This document shows positions 56,186-64,000 of a stretch of 64,000 nt of DNA, one piece after another. A program made the position numbers and the translations under genes. The first letter of the stretch is position 1; each line of letters starts with the position of its first letter. Source of the stretch: an uncultured Opitutales bacterium (GTDB lineage: Bacteria > Verrucomicrobiota > Verrucomicrobiia > Opitutales > Seribacteraceae); the NCBI GenBank assembly GCA_943787575.1, contig CALSMY010000015.1, positions 1 to 64,000 of the forward strand. Direction: 5' to 3'. The notes under the pieces were generated by a model that searched no databases, was not told where the DNA came from, and worked only from the letters and a program-made list of their open reading frames with translations.

Positions 56186-57651
56186 TCGTCTTCGGTACAA
56201 GTTGCGCTCCTATCCTGAAGGAACTCATTGACTGTATATTTACGGGAGATAAAAATGTATAAAGTAGCACCCGCGGTCATTAATAAGGTCCAAAACCAAA
56301 ATTCATTCGACACCTCTAACCTTGAGGCACCTTGTTCATCGGCTAGTAGAAACTTCACTCCAGATGTCAGGTAATTACCAAGGGATACGGTAAGCAAAAA
56401 CAACGCCATAACCAAAGACTTCATCGCCTTAGGAGCTTGGGTGTAAGCGAACTCTAGGCAGGTGATGGAGACCATGACTTCGGATGCAGTCAAAATAAGA
56501 CAGGCAAAAACTTGCCACCCTACATGCAAAACCCGGCCCATTTCTACGAACTCCTGAATCACGGAGACTAAAACGAAAGCAAGGACCATCAACCAAAGTC
56601 CAATTCCCATCTTGCGAAGTGAGGTAAGTTTGTAGAAATGCTCTGTCAGGGGGTAAATAAAGCGGCTGAATAAAGGTACTAATAAAAGAATAAAAAGCGG
56701 GTTAAATACTGCCGAGACTTGAGCTGGCAATAATTCGTACCCGCCAAACATAGGTATCCAGGCTGGGAGAACGCAGTCCAATTGGCGGCATTGTACCTGC
56801 CACAGCGTACCTATCTGATCAAATAAAGCCCAAAACAAGATAATGAACGAAAAGATAAGCCATAGTTTAGCAAGGCTGCGAAGATTGTCTTGATTTACCA
56901 ACTGGCTAAAATAAGCCTTACCGACAGGTTGCACGTGAGTGAACTCCTTGCGCCCCATCCAGAAAAGTAAGGTTGCAACTGCCATTAATATACCCGGCAG
57001 GCCGAAAGCATAGTGATGACCAAAAATTGTTTCGCCTGGTTGCTTTTCTCCAACAATCCATGCAAAAAACGGATAAATGGATTCACCTAAAGTTCCGGGT
57101 ATTCTTTTGGCTTCGAGCAGGAAAGGCGTTAAAAGACCTGATAAAAATGCACCCATATTGATTGATAAATAAAACCAACCAAATACTTTTGGGAGCAATC
57201 CTGCATTGGATCTACCAAACTGATCTCCCACATGTGCAGAAACACAAGGCTTGATGCCACCAGAACCCACCGCAATTAATCCAAGTCCGACAAGGAGGAA
57301 AACCCGGGTGTCCCCAACCCATCCCATGCAAGCCAAGCAGGCATGGCCTAAGCAGTAGACTAAAGAAAGCAAGAGAATCGTTTTGTACTTCCCCCAAAGT
57401 GCATCTGCTACAATACCTCCAAGAATGGGAAATAAGTAAGCAGACCCTACAAATAAATGAACCCAAGCCTCTGCCTCCTTGTTGCCAAATACATCTAATG
57501 TACCATCTGATTGGCAAAGGTAGGTAGTCATGTAAACCAAAAGAATTGAGCGCATCCCATAGAAGGAAAACCGCTCTGCCAGCTCATTCCCGACAATAAA
57601 GGGAATACCTGGGGGCATACCTTTAAGTTCCAATGGAGTTTTGCGGTACAC
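56182..57651 (-). CDS. POT-family peptide MFS transporter
   Basis: A 489-residue transporter with about 12-14 membrane segments. Family hallmarks are ELAERFSFYGMRSILLVYM near the start and VGSGGIKPCVSAHVGDQF, the two POT/PTR motifs with the proton-coupling ExxER-type element. It imports di- and tripeptides with protons. Long periplasmic loop after segment 6 includes IVGEKQPGETIFGHH. The start is GTG 57651. It sits 6 bases from the small membrane protein. Confidence 0.92.
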   Translation of the reverse strand: MYRKTPLELKGMPPGIPFIVGNELAERFSFYGMRSILLVYMTTYLCQSDGTLDVFGNKEAEAWVHLFVGSAYLFPILGGIVADALWGKYKTILLLSLVYCLGHACLACMGWVGDTRVFLLVGLGLIAVGSGGIKPCVSAHVGDQFGRSNAGLLPKVFGWFYLSINMGAFLSGLLTPFLLEAKRIPGTLGESIYPFFAWIVGEKQPGETIFGHHYAFGLPGILMAVATLLFWMGRKEFTHVQPVGKAYFSQLVNQDNLRSLAKLWLIFSFIILFWALFDQIGTLWQVQCRQLDCVLPAWIPMFGGYELLPAQVSAVFNPLFILLLVPLFSRFIYPLTEHFYKLTSLRKMGIGLWLMVLAFVLVSVIQEFVEMGRVLHVGWQVFACLILTASEVMVSITCLEFAYTQAPKAMKSLVMALFLLTVSLGNYLTSGVKFLLADEQGASRLEVSNEFWFWTLLMTAGATLYIFISRKYTVNEFLQDRSATCTEDD

Positions 57652-57657
57652 AATACT

Positions 57658-57948
57658 TTAGTTACGATTGAATTGCTCAGCCTCTCTCCTACGAGCAACC
57701 TCACGGTCTAGGTCTTCCAGTACTTTATTTTTCTCTGAAGATATCGTACCCTCTACGCCCGACGACGAATGGTCTAAGTCATTGGAGGCAGTGCACCTTG
57801 ACCTCGCCAAAGCGAAAACATTCAAAACTGCACCAATTAAACATCCACCCACAACCCCTAAGGAATATTCCATTAATGAAGCTACAGATATTCCCAGAAA
57901 AACTAAAATATTAGCTAAGGATAGAAAGGTTTTATTAAAAGAAGGCAT
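57658..57948 (-). CDS. Small membrane protein, 96 aa
   Basis: Two hydrophobic segments (FLSLANILVFLGISVASLM and GVVGGCLIGAVLNVFALA) followed by a charged, helical tail (EKNKVLEDLDREVARRREAEQ). It precedes the POT transporter on the same strand by six bases and is probably in its operon. No family recognised. Confidence 0.6.
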   Translation of the reverse strand: MPSFNKTFLSLANILVFLGISVASLMEYSLGVVGGCLIGAVLNVFALARSRCTASNDLDHSSSGVEGTISSEKNKVLEDLDREVARRREAEQFNRN

Positions 57949-58033
57949 GAATCATTTAAAATTCATCGAGCCGAAAATAGCAATCACATGAAAAACAATT
58001 GAATTAATTCGGGACAATGCCTAATTGTAATAT

Positions 58034-58813
58034 GTGAGATTTATTAAAAACTATTTATGCTTTCTCTTATTAGTCGCTATGTTTTCATCCTGTGAGAACA
58101 TTACTTTGCCCGAAGGTATTCAAATTCCTTCCGAGGATAAAAATCAAACCGCCCACCACCCTCAAAATACTTTACCTGACCAACCAAAGGCTGAACACAA
58201 AGAAACACCACAATTAGACCAACCCGAAGTAGAACAGGTTTATAAATTACCCCTCAAGCAAAAACCTATCGTAAAGATTCCTGAGGCGATAAAACCAGAA
58301 CAACCACCCTTTTCCCAAGATTTACTTAACGCAGTTAAGAATTGGGCCCGCATTCCTAAAAGTGTGTTTCCCGCAAAACCAGTAACCTGTAATTTACCAG
58401 TTAGTCTTTTAGCTAAAACCTCAACTGGTCAGGTGATTGCCAACTCACAGATTCCTGCTGGTTCAGAAACCCAAGTACTTGGCATTAGAGGATCAACTTT
58501 AGTTGTGGCACATTTGCAAAACTCAAAACTTCGCGGGGAGATTGATATTGATCAAACCGACTTTAAGCAACTACTGGCATATCGTTTTGAGCTTAATAAA
58601 AAGAAAAGATTAGAGTTGGCTAAAAATGCACTTGCTAAGAAATCAGACGCCATCACGCCTGTGAAAAAGGCTGCACCAAGCAAAACCGAGCAAGATGTCA
58701 TTCCAGATCCATTAGATTTTGGCCACGGTAGGTTTTGTATATGCAAAGAGTGTCGAGAAAAACGACTTGCTAAGACAGGCAACCTTAAAACTGGATTCGG
58801 AATAGAACCATAA
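58034..58813 (+). CDS. Lipoprotein with SH3-like middle and Cys-rich tail
   Basis: GTG 58034 gives a signal with lipobox VAMFSSC. A Pro-rich linker follows, then a domain near residues 125-175 (TSTGQVIANSQIPAGSETQVL, GSTLVVAHLQNSKLRGEIDI) that looks like a bacterial SH3 fold, a charged helix (FELNKKKRLELAKNAL) and a final CICKECREKRLAKTG with paired Cys. No family is certain. It is 12 bases from the gene 58826. Confidence 0.6.
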   Translation: MRFIKNYLCFLLLVAMFSSCENITLPEGIQIPSEDKNQTAHHPQNTLPDQPKAEHKETPQLDQPEVEQVYKLPLKQKPIVKIPEAIKPEQPPFSQDLLNAVKNWARIPKSVFPAKPVTCNLPVSLLAKTSTGQVIANSQIPAGSETQVLGIRGSTLVVAHLQNSKLRGEIDIDQTDFKQLLAYRFELNKKKRLELAKNALAKKSDAITPVKKAAPSKTEQDVIPDPLDFGHGRFCICKECREKRLAKTGNLKTGFGIEP

Positions 58814-58825
58814 CCCTAAAGAATT

Positions 58826-59401
58826 ATGCAAAAAAAGAAAAAGAAGAAAACCATCGAGATTGGGGTTCATGTAAAAGAAATTGTCAGTTCTAAGGGAAAC
58901 AAGAAACGATGCGGGGAAGTTCTAATGATATTAGCAGATGACCCAGGGGACCCAACCTGCGAACTTCTTGAGGTAAACCCAGATGACCTAACTCCCCTGG
59001 AGAAAGGTTCTGACGGTGTTCAAATGTTTAAAGCTAAGAGGTCAAAATTAAAACCCTACACTCCCCGAAAACAGTTATTCTCAAAGAAAACATTTGAAAA
59101 GGGCGATGTGGTCCAAAATAAGCGTGGAGGGAGTTTCAGGTATGGCAGAATTGTATGCTTTGTTCACCCGGATGGTCTGTATTCAACCTCTCATGAAGAA
59201 GGTTACAACGGGAAAGACCTGATCGAATGTGTGGAAATTGAGAAGAAGCCTGGACTCCTTCAAATCATAGGACCTGACGGTGATCCGAAGCGCTTCCAGG
59301 CCAAGGGAAAAGACTGCAAGATCATGAAGGTTATAACCACAGACTCAAAGGGTGAAGAAACAACGATGCACAGGCTGGATATCCCAGAAGAAGACGGTTA
59401 A
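58826..59401 (+). CDS. Hypothetical protein, 191 aa
   Basis: Starts at ATG 58826 with a Lys-rich stretch (KKKKKKT). The body is beta-rich (EVLMILADDPGDPTCELLEV, VQNKRGGSFRYGRIVCF, KDLIECVEIEKKPGLLQII), mixed with basic residues. No signal peptide. Its basic N-terminus and small beta domain suggest nucleic-acid or protein binding but I recognise no family. It follows the lipoprotein gene with a 12-base gap. Confidence 0.6.
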   Translation: MQKKKKKKTIEIGVHVKEIVSSKGNKKRCGEVLMILADDPGDPTCELLEVNPDDLTPLEKGSDGVQMFKAKRSKLKPYTPRKQLFSKKTFEKGDVVQNKRGGSFRYGRIVCFVHPDGLYSTSHEEGYNGKDLIECVEIEKKPGLLQIIGPDGDPKRFQAKGKDCKIMKVITTDSKGEETTMHRLDIPEEDG

Positions 59402-59407
59402 AAAAAA

Positions 59408-59656
59408 TCACGATTGAGTAGTTTTAAGCATCGCTAAATCTATCTCAGTTTTAGAAAGCATTATCGTTTTGTGATTCTTTATTTTATAAGGAACAAGGTT
59501 GCTATTTGCACGACATGAAGACTTTGTTTCAAAACTTACATTTACTTTACCACTTTGCCATCTAGTAATGCACCACTTTATGTCATATGCTTTAAGCACA
59601 TACTCAACCGCTTCATTACGATCCAAGTAAAAAATACCCGATATCTTCTTGGCCAT
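59408..59656 (-). CDS. Hypothetical protein, 82 aa
   Basis: From ATG 59656 (MAKKISGIFYLDRNEAV) a small mixed alpha/beta protein. There is no signal peptide. It lies directly downstream of an intrinsic terminator (59660-59689) that closes the HTH-like gene, so it must have its own promoter or be read through. No family recognised; possibly a small phage- or plasmid-derived gene, but nothing else supports that. Confidence 0.5.
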   Translation of the reverse strand: MAKKISGIFYLDRNEAVEYVLKAYDIKWCITRWQSGKVNVSFETKSSCRANSNLVPYKIKNHKTIMLSKTEIDLAMLKTTQS

Positions 59657-59659
59657 TTT

Positions 59660-59689
59660 ATAAAAAAAAACCGTGATAAACACGGTTTT
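59660..59689 (-). terminator. Intrinsic terminator of the HTH-like gene
   Basis: On the minus strand, AAAACCGTG and CACGGTTTT (plus-strand 59667-59675 and 59681-59689) form a nine-pair stem with a five-base loop, followed by a run of T residues (59660s). It lies 23 bases after the stop of the gene 59712-60119, as expected for a Rho-independent terminator. Confidence 0.85.
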
Positions 59690-59711
59690 AAATGAAAAGG
59701 GGAGAGTTTAA

Positions 59712-60119
59712 TTATTGGTCGTACTTGCCGGATTTAATTTTTTGGCAAGAAGCAATCGAAATACCAACATCACTGGAAGCTTCGGATAATGTTTTGCCAG
59801 AAGAAAGTAAACTTTTAACCTGCGAAACAATTTCGGGTGTTACCTTACCCCTGCGTGATTCAATACCGAATCGTTTGTAAAATTCTGCTCGGGAAATTGG
59901 GGGCATACCCTTTACATAACACTCAAGGTAATCGACCACAGAGCGAAAGACTTTACGTCCATCACCTCTTACATGGCGTTTATGGTCATCCTTGATGATT
60001 GGATAATGCACAGAGAGTTTGGGCTTAGCTGGTTTGGAGTTTTGAGATTTAATCTTTTTCTCAATCTTTGCCTTCAAAGCTTTAAGTTCTTTAATGTCTT
60101 CTATTTGGTCCAAGTTCAT
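59712..60119 (-). CDS. HTH-like DNA-binding hypothetical protein, 135 aa
   Basis: The N-terminal helix (IEDIKELKALKAKIEKKIKS) may dimerise. A basic central region follows (HVRGDGRKVFRSVVDYLECYV), and the last ~50 residues resemble a recombinase- or resolvase-type helix-turn-helix (EIVSQVKSLLSSGKTLSEAS then VGISIASCQKIKSG). There is no catalytic domain, so this is probably a stand-alone DNA-binding protein. It ends before a strong terminator and its start is 57 bases from yifB's end. The family is unknown. Confidence 0.55.
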   Translation of the reverse strand: MNLDQIEDIKELKALKAKIEKKIKSQNSKPAKPKLSVHYPIIKDDHKRHVRGDGRKVFRSVVDYLECYVKGMPPISRAEFYKRFGIESRRGKVTPEIVSQVKSLLSSGKTLSEASSDVGISIASCQKIKSGKYDQ

Positions 60120-60176
60120 AATTTATATTTGTTATTCTTCCATATATTTTAAATTTGTTAGTTATGTAAAGAATAT

Positions 60177-61706
60177 TTATATAATTTTTCTATCTAAATT
60201 TCGATACTGAATAGCTTCAAGTAAATGGTTTCGTTCAATATTAACACTGTTACACATATCGGCTATGGTTCTTGAAACTTTTAATATGCGAGTATATGCA
60301 CGTGCAGATAGAGAAAGCTGGTTCATTGCATGGACTAAAACCTGTTTATTTTCCTCACTCAAAAGACATGCTTTTTCAATCCAAGAATCCGGCATGTATG
60401 CATTAGTTTTTATTTTTAATTTAGAAAATCTTTCCCGTTGAATTTCTCTACAAACTTCAACGCGATTTCTAATTGTTTCAGAACTTTCGGATTTTTTTAA
60501 ATTTTGCAATTCTGTAACAGCAAGAGCTGGGGCCTCAATATGTAAGTCGATACGGTCTAATAAAGGCCCGCTAATTTTAGATCTGTATTTTTGAATTTGC
60601 GGAATTGAGCACCTGCACGAATTCTTAGGGTCTCCCAAGTAACCACAGGGACAAGGATTCATTGAAGCCACAAACATAAATCTACTTGGCAAGGTAACTT
60701 TACCGGCACTTCTCGATATAGTCACTTCTCCATCTTCAAGGGGTTGCCTAAGAACTTCCAAGACAGACCTTTTAAACTCGGGCAATTCATCGAGGAATAA
60801 AACTCCATTGTGCGCGAGCGATATTTCCCCAGCCCCAGGTATTGCACCACCTCCGATCAGACCCACATCACTAATAGTGTGATGAGGCGCACGAAACGGA
60901 CGGGCATTAAAGCCACTTGCCAGGTAAGAGGAATCCCCAGTTGAAGAGTATATTTTTACAATTTCAATATATTCATCCATCGAAGGAGAGGGTAAAATTG
61001 TGGGTATTCTCTTTGACACCATCGACTTCCCTGATCCTGGCGGTCCTACAATTAACACATTGTGTCCACCACAGACTGCAACTTCAACAGCCCTGCGCAG
61101 CTTAGACTGCCCCTTCACCTCATTAAAATCGCACAAAAGATCCTTGTCAGTTGCTATTGAATTAATTGATGGGCGAATCGGATCTAAGGCAACTTTCTGA
61201 TTAAGGAAATCTACAACCTGAGCGAGATTATCAACGCCATAGACTTCAATACCATCAACCAGAGAGGCTTCTTTAGCGGATGCAATTGGCAGGACGACAC
61301 CACGCCTTTTTTGCTGCTTTGCTAAAACCGCCATCGATAGCCCTCCCTTTACATAGCGTAATTCACCGGACAGGCCAAGTTCACCCGCAATAAGAAACTC
61401 CTTAAGGAGGTTTGGGTCTAGCTGCTTAGTTGAAGCCAGTAAACACAAGGCCACAGGTAAATCAAATGCACTACCCTCCTTGCGTAAATCCGCAGGAGCT
61501 AAATTGACTGTAATACGAGTACGAGGAAGCGAGAACCCTCCATTTGAGAGACTGGAATGCACACGGTCGAGTGACTCCTTGACGGTTGCATCAGGAAGAC
61601 CAACTAATACAACCCGAGGGTCACCACGTTCTCCACTATTTGCCTCAACTGCTACGGGCAAAGCTGACACCCCAAGTAAAGTAGCAGAATTTGTAAAGGA
61701 AAGCAT
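60177..61706 (-). CDS. comM: YifB/ComM family Mg-chelatase-like AAA+ ATPase
   Basis: The 509-residue protein has an N-terminal Lon-like domain ([35 protein letters not shown]) and a MoxR/Mg-chelatase-type AAA+ domain: Walker [12 protein letters not shown], Walker B ([11 protein letters not shown]) and [11 protein letters not shown]. ComM promotes branch migration during natural transformation; many bacteria have it regardless of known competence. Length is normal. Its start lies three bases past the end of the isochorismatase gene, so they share a transcript. Confidence 0.94.
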   Translation of the reverse strand: MLSFTNSATLLGVSALPVAVEANSGERGDPRVVLVGLPDATVKESLDRVHSSLSNGGFSLPRTRITVNLAPADLRKEGSAFDLPVALCLLASTKQLDPNLLKEFLIAGELGLSGELRYVKGGLSMAVLAKQQKRRGVVLPIASAKEASLVDGIEVYGVDNLAQVVDFLNQKVALDPIRPSINSIATDKDLLCDFNEVKGQSKLRRAVEVAVCGGHNVLIVGPPGSGKSMVSKRIPTILPSPSMDEYIEIVKIYSSTGDSSYLASGFNARPFRAPHHTISDVGLIGGGAIPGAGEISLAHNGVLFLDELPEFKRSVLEVLRQPLEDGEVTISRSAGKVTLPSRFMFVASMNPCPCGYLGDPKNSCRCSIPQIQKYRSKISGPLLDRIDLHIEAPALAVTELQNLKKSESSETIRNRVEVCREIQRERFSKLKIKTNAYMPDSWIEKACLLSEENKQVLVHAMNQLSLSARAYTRILKVSRTIADMCNSVNIERNHLLEAIQYRNLDRKII

Positions 61707-61709
61707 ATT

Positions 61710-62290
61710 TCAAATACTTCGCCCCCTACTTTTAATCAGATTTGAGATCTCACGAAAATTAGGATGAGCAGAACATTGAAGTTCGCGAAAAATAAAACTT
61801 TCCAATGGGATAACTTCCACTCCTAACTGAAGGAGTTGGGAAAGGCAGCGCTCGCCATCCTTGGAGGACTCGGCAACTAACGCAATCTGAAAGCAATGTG
61901 ACAGAAAAACCTGCCTTCAAGGCATCAAGCGCAGTAAGTAAGATACAGATGGGAGTTTCTATTCCGACCAGAACAATTCTCTTGGTGCATGATGGAGTAA
62001 GCAAATCGCAAAATTCCGACGACCCAAATGCTGAAAAAGTATCCTTACTTACCTTGTATGGATTATCCAGTCGGGAAACTATTTGCTTATCTGAACTACC
62101 CCAGTTTCTCTGGAACTTGCTCTGTAAGAACAGAAGGCATTTGGAGCAATTTTGAACAGGCAGCAAGAATCGAACAAGATTCAATTAATTCGTCTGCATG
62201 TTCAATGGAATTGAGTAAGCGTGATTGCATATCCATAAATACAATTACACTGGATCCTTCTTGCATCTTAGGTTTTTTACTTAACGCCAT
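61710..62290 (-). pseudogene. Isochorismatase-family hydrolase, frameshifted twice
   Basis: The N-terminus (SSVIVFMDMQSRLLNS) and the next segment (IVLVGIETPICILLTALDAL) are the isochorismatase fold with the active-site Asp and nucleophilic Cys. The reading frame changes near 62096-62105 and again near 61880 (the end of LLSDCVSCR), after which the C-terminus continues as VAESSKDGERCLSQLLQLG and FIFRELQCSAHPNFREISNL to TGA at 61710-61712. Restored length is about 190 residues, like the YcaC-type hydrolases. The physiological substrate is unknown. It lies upstream of yifB in one transcript. Confidence 0.75.
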
Positions 62291-62340
62291 CTTTTAAGGT
62301 TTATCATTACCCTGAATTTCCCTTACTCTCAAGAATAAGC

Positions 62341-62845
62341 ATGCGTATGATAAAACATCTTTTACGATCTCCTTACAAATATTCACTTATTTGCATCCTA
62401 TTGATCCTGTTTACTCAGCTCGGATGCTCAAGGAATGGTTACGACTCAACTAAAATAACTCATCGGCCCCGAATTTTCGTAGAAGGTGGTGCGCCTATTC
62501 CAATTATCGATGAGTATGATATTTCAGGAACAAAGCTTGGAAGCTTTTCTGATATATTCAGTCCAAACAAAGAAGGTCGTATTTATGGGATCTGGATAGG
62601 GTTAGACCGCAGAGCTGCTATGACACTACAGAAGGAAACCGCCAACCGGATTGGAGGAAATCTTAAGCCTTGTCGTAAACGGGACTGTAGTTGGCATACA
62701 CCCAATCGAATCCACCATAACAAATGGATTTATCCCATTCATGTTTGCCCACCGTAAAACTGAAGAAGAGATTTATGCCTTTTACAGCAAACTCGAACTT
62801 TCCGTCAGGCACATCAACCTTGAGTTGCAAAACCAGAGGAATTAA
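62341..62845 (+). pseudogene. Lipoprotein with SecD-P1-like region, frameshifted
   Basis: ATG 62341 opens a signal ending in LFTQLGC, a lipobox. The mature part runs in one frame to about 62648 (IWIGLDRRAAMTLQKETANR), then the homology continues in the next frame as LEEILSLVVNGTVVGIHPIE and HRKTEEEIYAFYSKLELSV to TAA 62843-62845. The segment with AxxLxxxTxxR...lxlvvNGxVVGixPI resembles the periplasmic P1 head of SecD, but it is alone and lacks membrane helices. Unknown function. It precedes the M23 gene by two bases. Confidence 0.55.
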
Positions 62846-62847
62846 TA

Positions 62848-63861
62848 GTGGTTGGAGTTGGTAATAGGAGCATCCGAACGGGTGTTATCATAACAGCGTT
62901 TTTATTATGCCATAACTTATCTGCCAATTTTTTTACCCTCGCGTGGCCAACACCAAACCCATCTTTTGCCAAAGGGCTTGGGTACCATGCATTTCTTCAA
63001 AAAACTGGCCCAGGGAAAGAGTTTTCATCAGGTGCATTTGGTTGTGTCAGAAACAATGGCTATAAATTCCACGAAGGACTGGACCTTTTCCCGGTAAGAA
63101 GTAGCAAGCAAGGCCACGCAGAGGATAGTATATTTGCAGTGATGGATGGAACCGTATCCCATGTAAGTTATTCAGCTACCGCGAGTGCTTACGGGAAATA
63201 TATTGTCCTAGAACATAAAGGGTTTAACCCCGTACTCTATTCCCTTTATGCGCACCTCGCTAAAATTTCTGATGGATTAAAAGTTGGATCCCAGGTAAAA
63301 ATCGCCCAAGTTCTTGGTAAAATGGGGAATTCTGCATCGTTCCACATACCTTTAAGCCGTTCCCATTTACATTTTGAAGTGGGGTTACGTTTAAGTAATC
63401 AGTTCAACAAATGGTATGCTCGGCAAAGCTTTAAGACCAAAAATAAACACGGTAACTTCAACGGTTACAACTTAGTCGGGTTCGACCCAATTCACTTTTA
63501 TTCAAGTTTTCAAAAAATGAAATTTTCTTCACCCACGGAATACTTGAATAGCCTGCCAGTAGTTACGAAAATTAGGGTTAATGCACCTCACCTACCCTTC
63601 TTTGCTCGTCAAAACCCCTCGCTTACCACCGGTAATATTAAGAATCCTTCAATCAAGTCATGGATTTGTTCATTTGGGCCATTTGGTGTCCCACTTCGTC
63701 TTGAAGCGTCAGGCTTGAATGTTGCAGAAAAAATTCAGGTCTTAAGTTATAACGAGCAAGTCGATTCCGACTTCTGCAGAAAACTTATCAAGAGGGAAAA
63801 AGGGAAATTGCGCCCATCGGATCAACTTGAAGCATACCTCGAGTTGATTTTTCTTGAATAA
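62848..63861 (+). CDS. M23-family metallopeptidase
   Basis: A 337-residue exported protein with signal peptide (ITAFLLCHNLSANFFTLA). The LytM-type domain has the metal motifs HEGLDLFPVR (His and Asp) and SHLHFEVGLR (HxH) around GTVSHVSYSATASAYGKYIVLEH, so it would cut peptidoglycan peptide bridges. A C-terminal extension of ~100 residues has no family I recognise. The start is GTG 62848, just after the frameshifted lipoprotein gene. The glycosyltransferase-like gene starts 1 base after its stop. Confidence 0.9.
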   Translation: MVGVGNRSIRTGVIITAFLLCHNLSANFFTLAWPTPNPSFAKGLGYHAFLQKTGPGKEFSSGAFGCVRNNGYKFHEGLDLFPVRSSKQGHAEDSIFAVMDGTVSHVSYSATASAYGKYIVLEHKGFNPVLYSLYAHLAKISDGLKVGSQVKIAQVLGKMGNSASFHIPLSRSHLHFEVGLRLSNQFNKWYARQSFKTKNKHGNFNGYNLVGFDPIHFYSSFQKMKFSSPTEYLNSLPVVTKIRVNAPHLPFFARQNPSLTTGNIKNPSIKSWICSFGPFGVPLRLEASGLNVAEKIQVLSYNEQVDSDFCRKLIKREKGKLRPSDQLEAYLELIFLE

Positions 63862-63862
63862 A

Positions 63863-64000
63863 ATGACTCCTCCCCCCCTTCGGGTCGCCTGCTTTGTGTC
63901 CTCTCACGGCTTTGGCCATGCGTCTCGAATCGCAGCAATCATTACCCAAATCTACCGAAAGGATAATCGAGCTGAAGTCATTATTTTCAGCCAAGTACCT
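63863..64000 (+). CDS. Glycosyltransferase-like protein, N-terminal part (cut by window end)
   Basis: ATG 63863 opens a frame that runs off the window. It starts TPPPLRVACFVSSHGFGHAS, the glycine-rich loop of GT-B glycosyltransferases (family 28-like), with RIAAIITQIYRKDNRAEVII next. Only 46 residues are visible, so the substrate cannot be judged. It is one base from the M23 stop and probably in its operon. Confidence 0.6.
   Translation, partial: MTPPPLRVACFVSSHGFGHASRIAAIITQIYRKDNRAEVIIFSQVP

Overview
The window reads as a chromosomal segment of a Gram-negative, LPS-type bacterium, most likely a verrucomicrobial (Opitutae-like) species. This is an inference from gene content and not a placement. 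Supporting signs are LptD, Lnt, FabV and many small lipoproteins for the envelope, the C-terminal Cys/His signature on a nuclease-like secreted protein (26598-27335), a TPR/FlgN-like block, and moderate-to-low GC. I see no insertion sequence, CRISPR array, rRNA or prophage; one tRNA (Ser, UGA) is present.

Layout. 1-3300: a tandem flagellin array. The first copy is cut by the window edge, the second is a pseudogene and the third is frameshifted; the gaps contain many inverted repeats. 3338-5236: a broken membrane protein of unknown function. 5443-7776: MIF-like tautomerase, small lipoproteins, an Smr protein, tRNA-Ser and a broken YwqK/MORN-like protein. 7802-10889 (minus): a FlgN-like protein, a TPR protein and two secreted proteins. 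10942-14323: cytidylyltransferase, PseC-like aminotransferase, GNAT and ATP-grasp genes that fit nonulosonic-acid (pseudaminic-type) sugar synthesis, a common flagellin decoration. 14370-20999: parA-like, rnc, mfd, SurA-like PPIase and radC in one tightly packed run. 20996-30145: glgB, lptD (frameshifted near its end), trxA, secreted and lipoprotein genes, and a LOG-family gene.

30150-38139 (minus): RluD-like synthase, adenosine deaminase, M29 peptidase, an extended adenylate kinase, cysE, queH, gpsA and panB with an unusual N-terminal extension. 38335-39795: SDR, yhbY, bcp. 39792-42872 (minus): tpiA-pgk-gap glycolytic block. 43008-46159 (minus): lnt, dus, bifunctional nuclease. 46222-51215: aroK, a thioesterase, then tig-clpP-clpX. 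51262-64000: subtilase, FAD oxidoreductase, MnmM-like methyltransferase, fabV, DciA-like protein, POT transporter, hypothetical and lipoprotein genes, yifB/comM, a frameshifted isochorismatase, a frameshifted lipoprotein, an M23 peptidase and the start of a glycosyltransferase-like gene.

Two features stand out. First, about 14 frameshifts or stops fall almost entirely in flagellin, lipoprotein and other accessory genes, while long housekeeping genes (mfd, glgB, lnt, tig, clpX, pgk) read cleanly. This suggests either selective gene decay or phase-variable or locally poor sequence. Second, the 340-1035 gap between flagellins is packed with hairpins, including a likely three-way junction, and one inverted-repeat arm pair recurs before the third flagellin. 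That gap is my best candidate for an undescribed structured RNA or recombination element.
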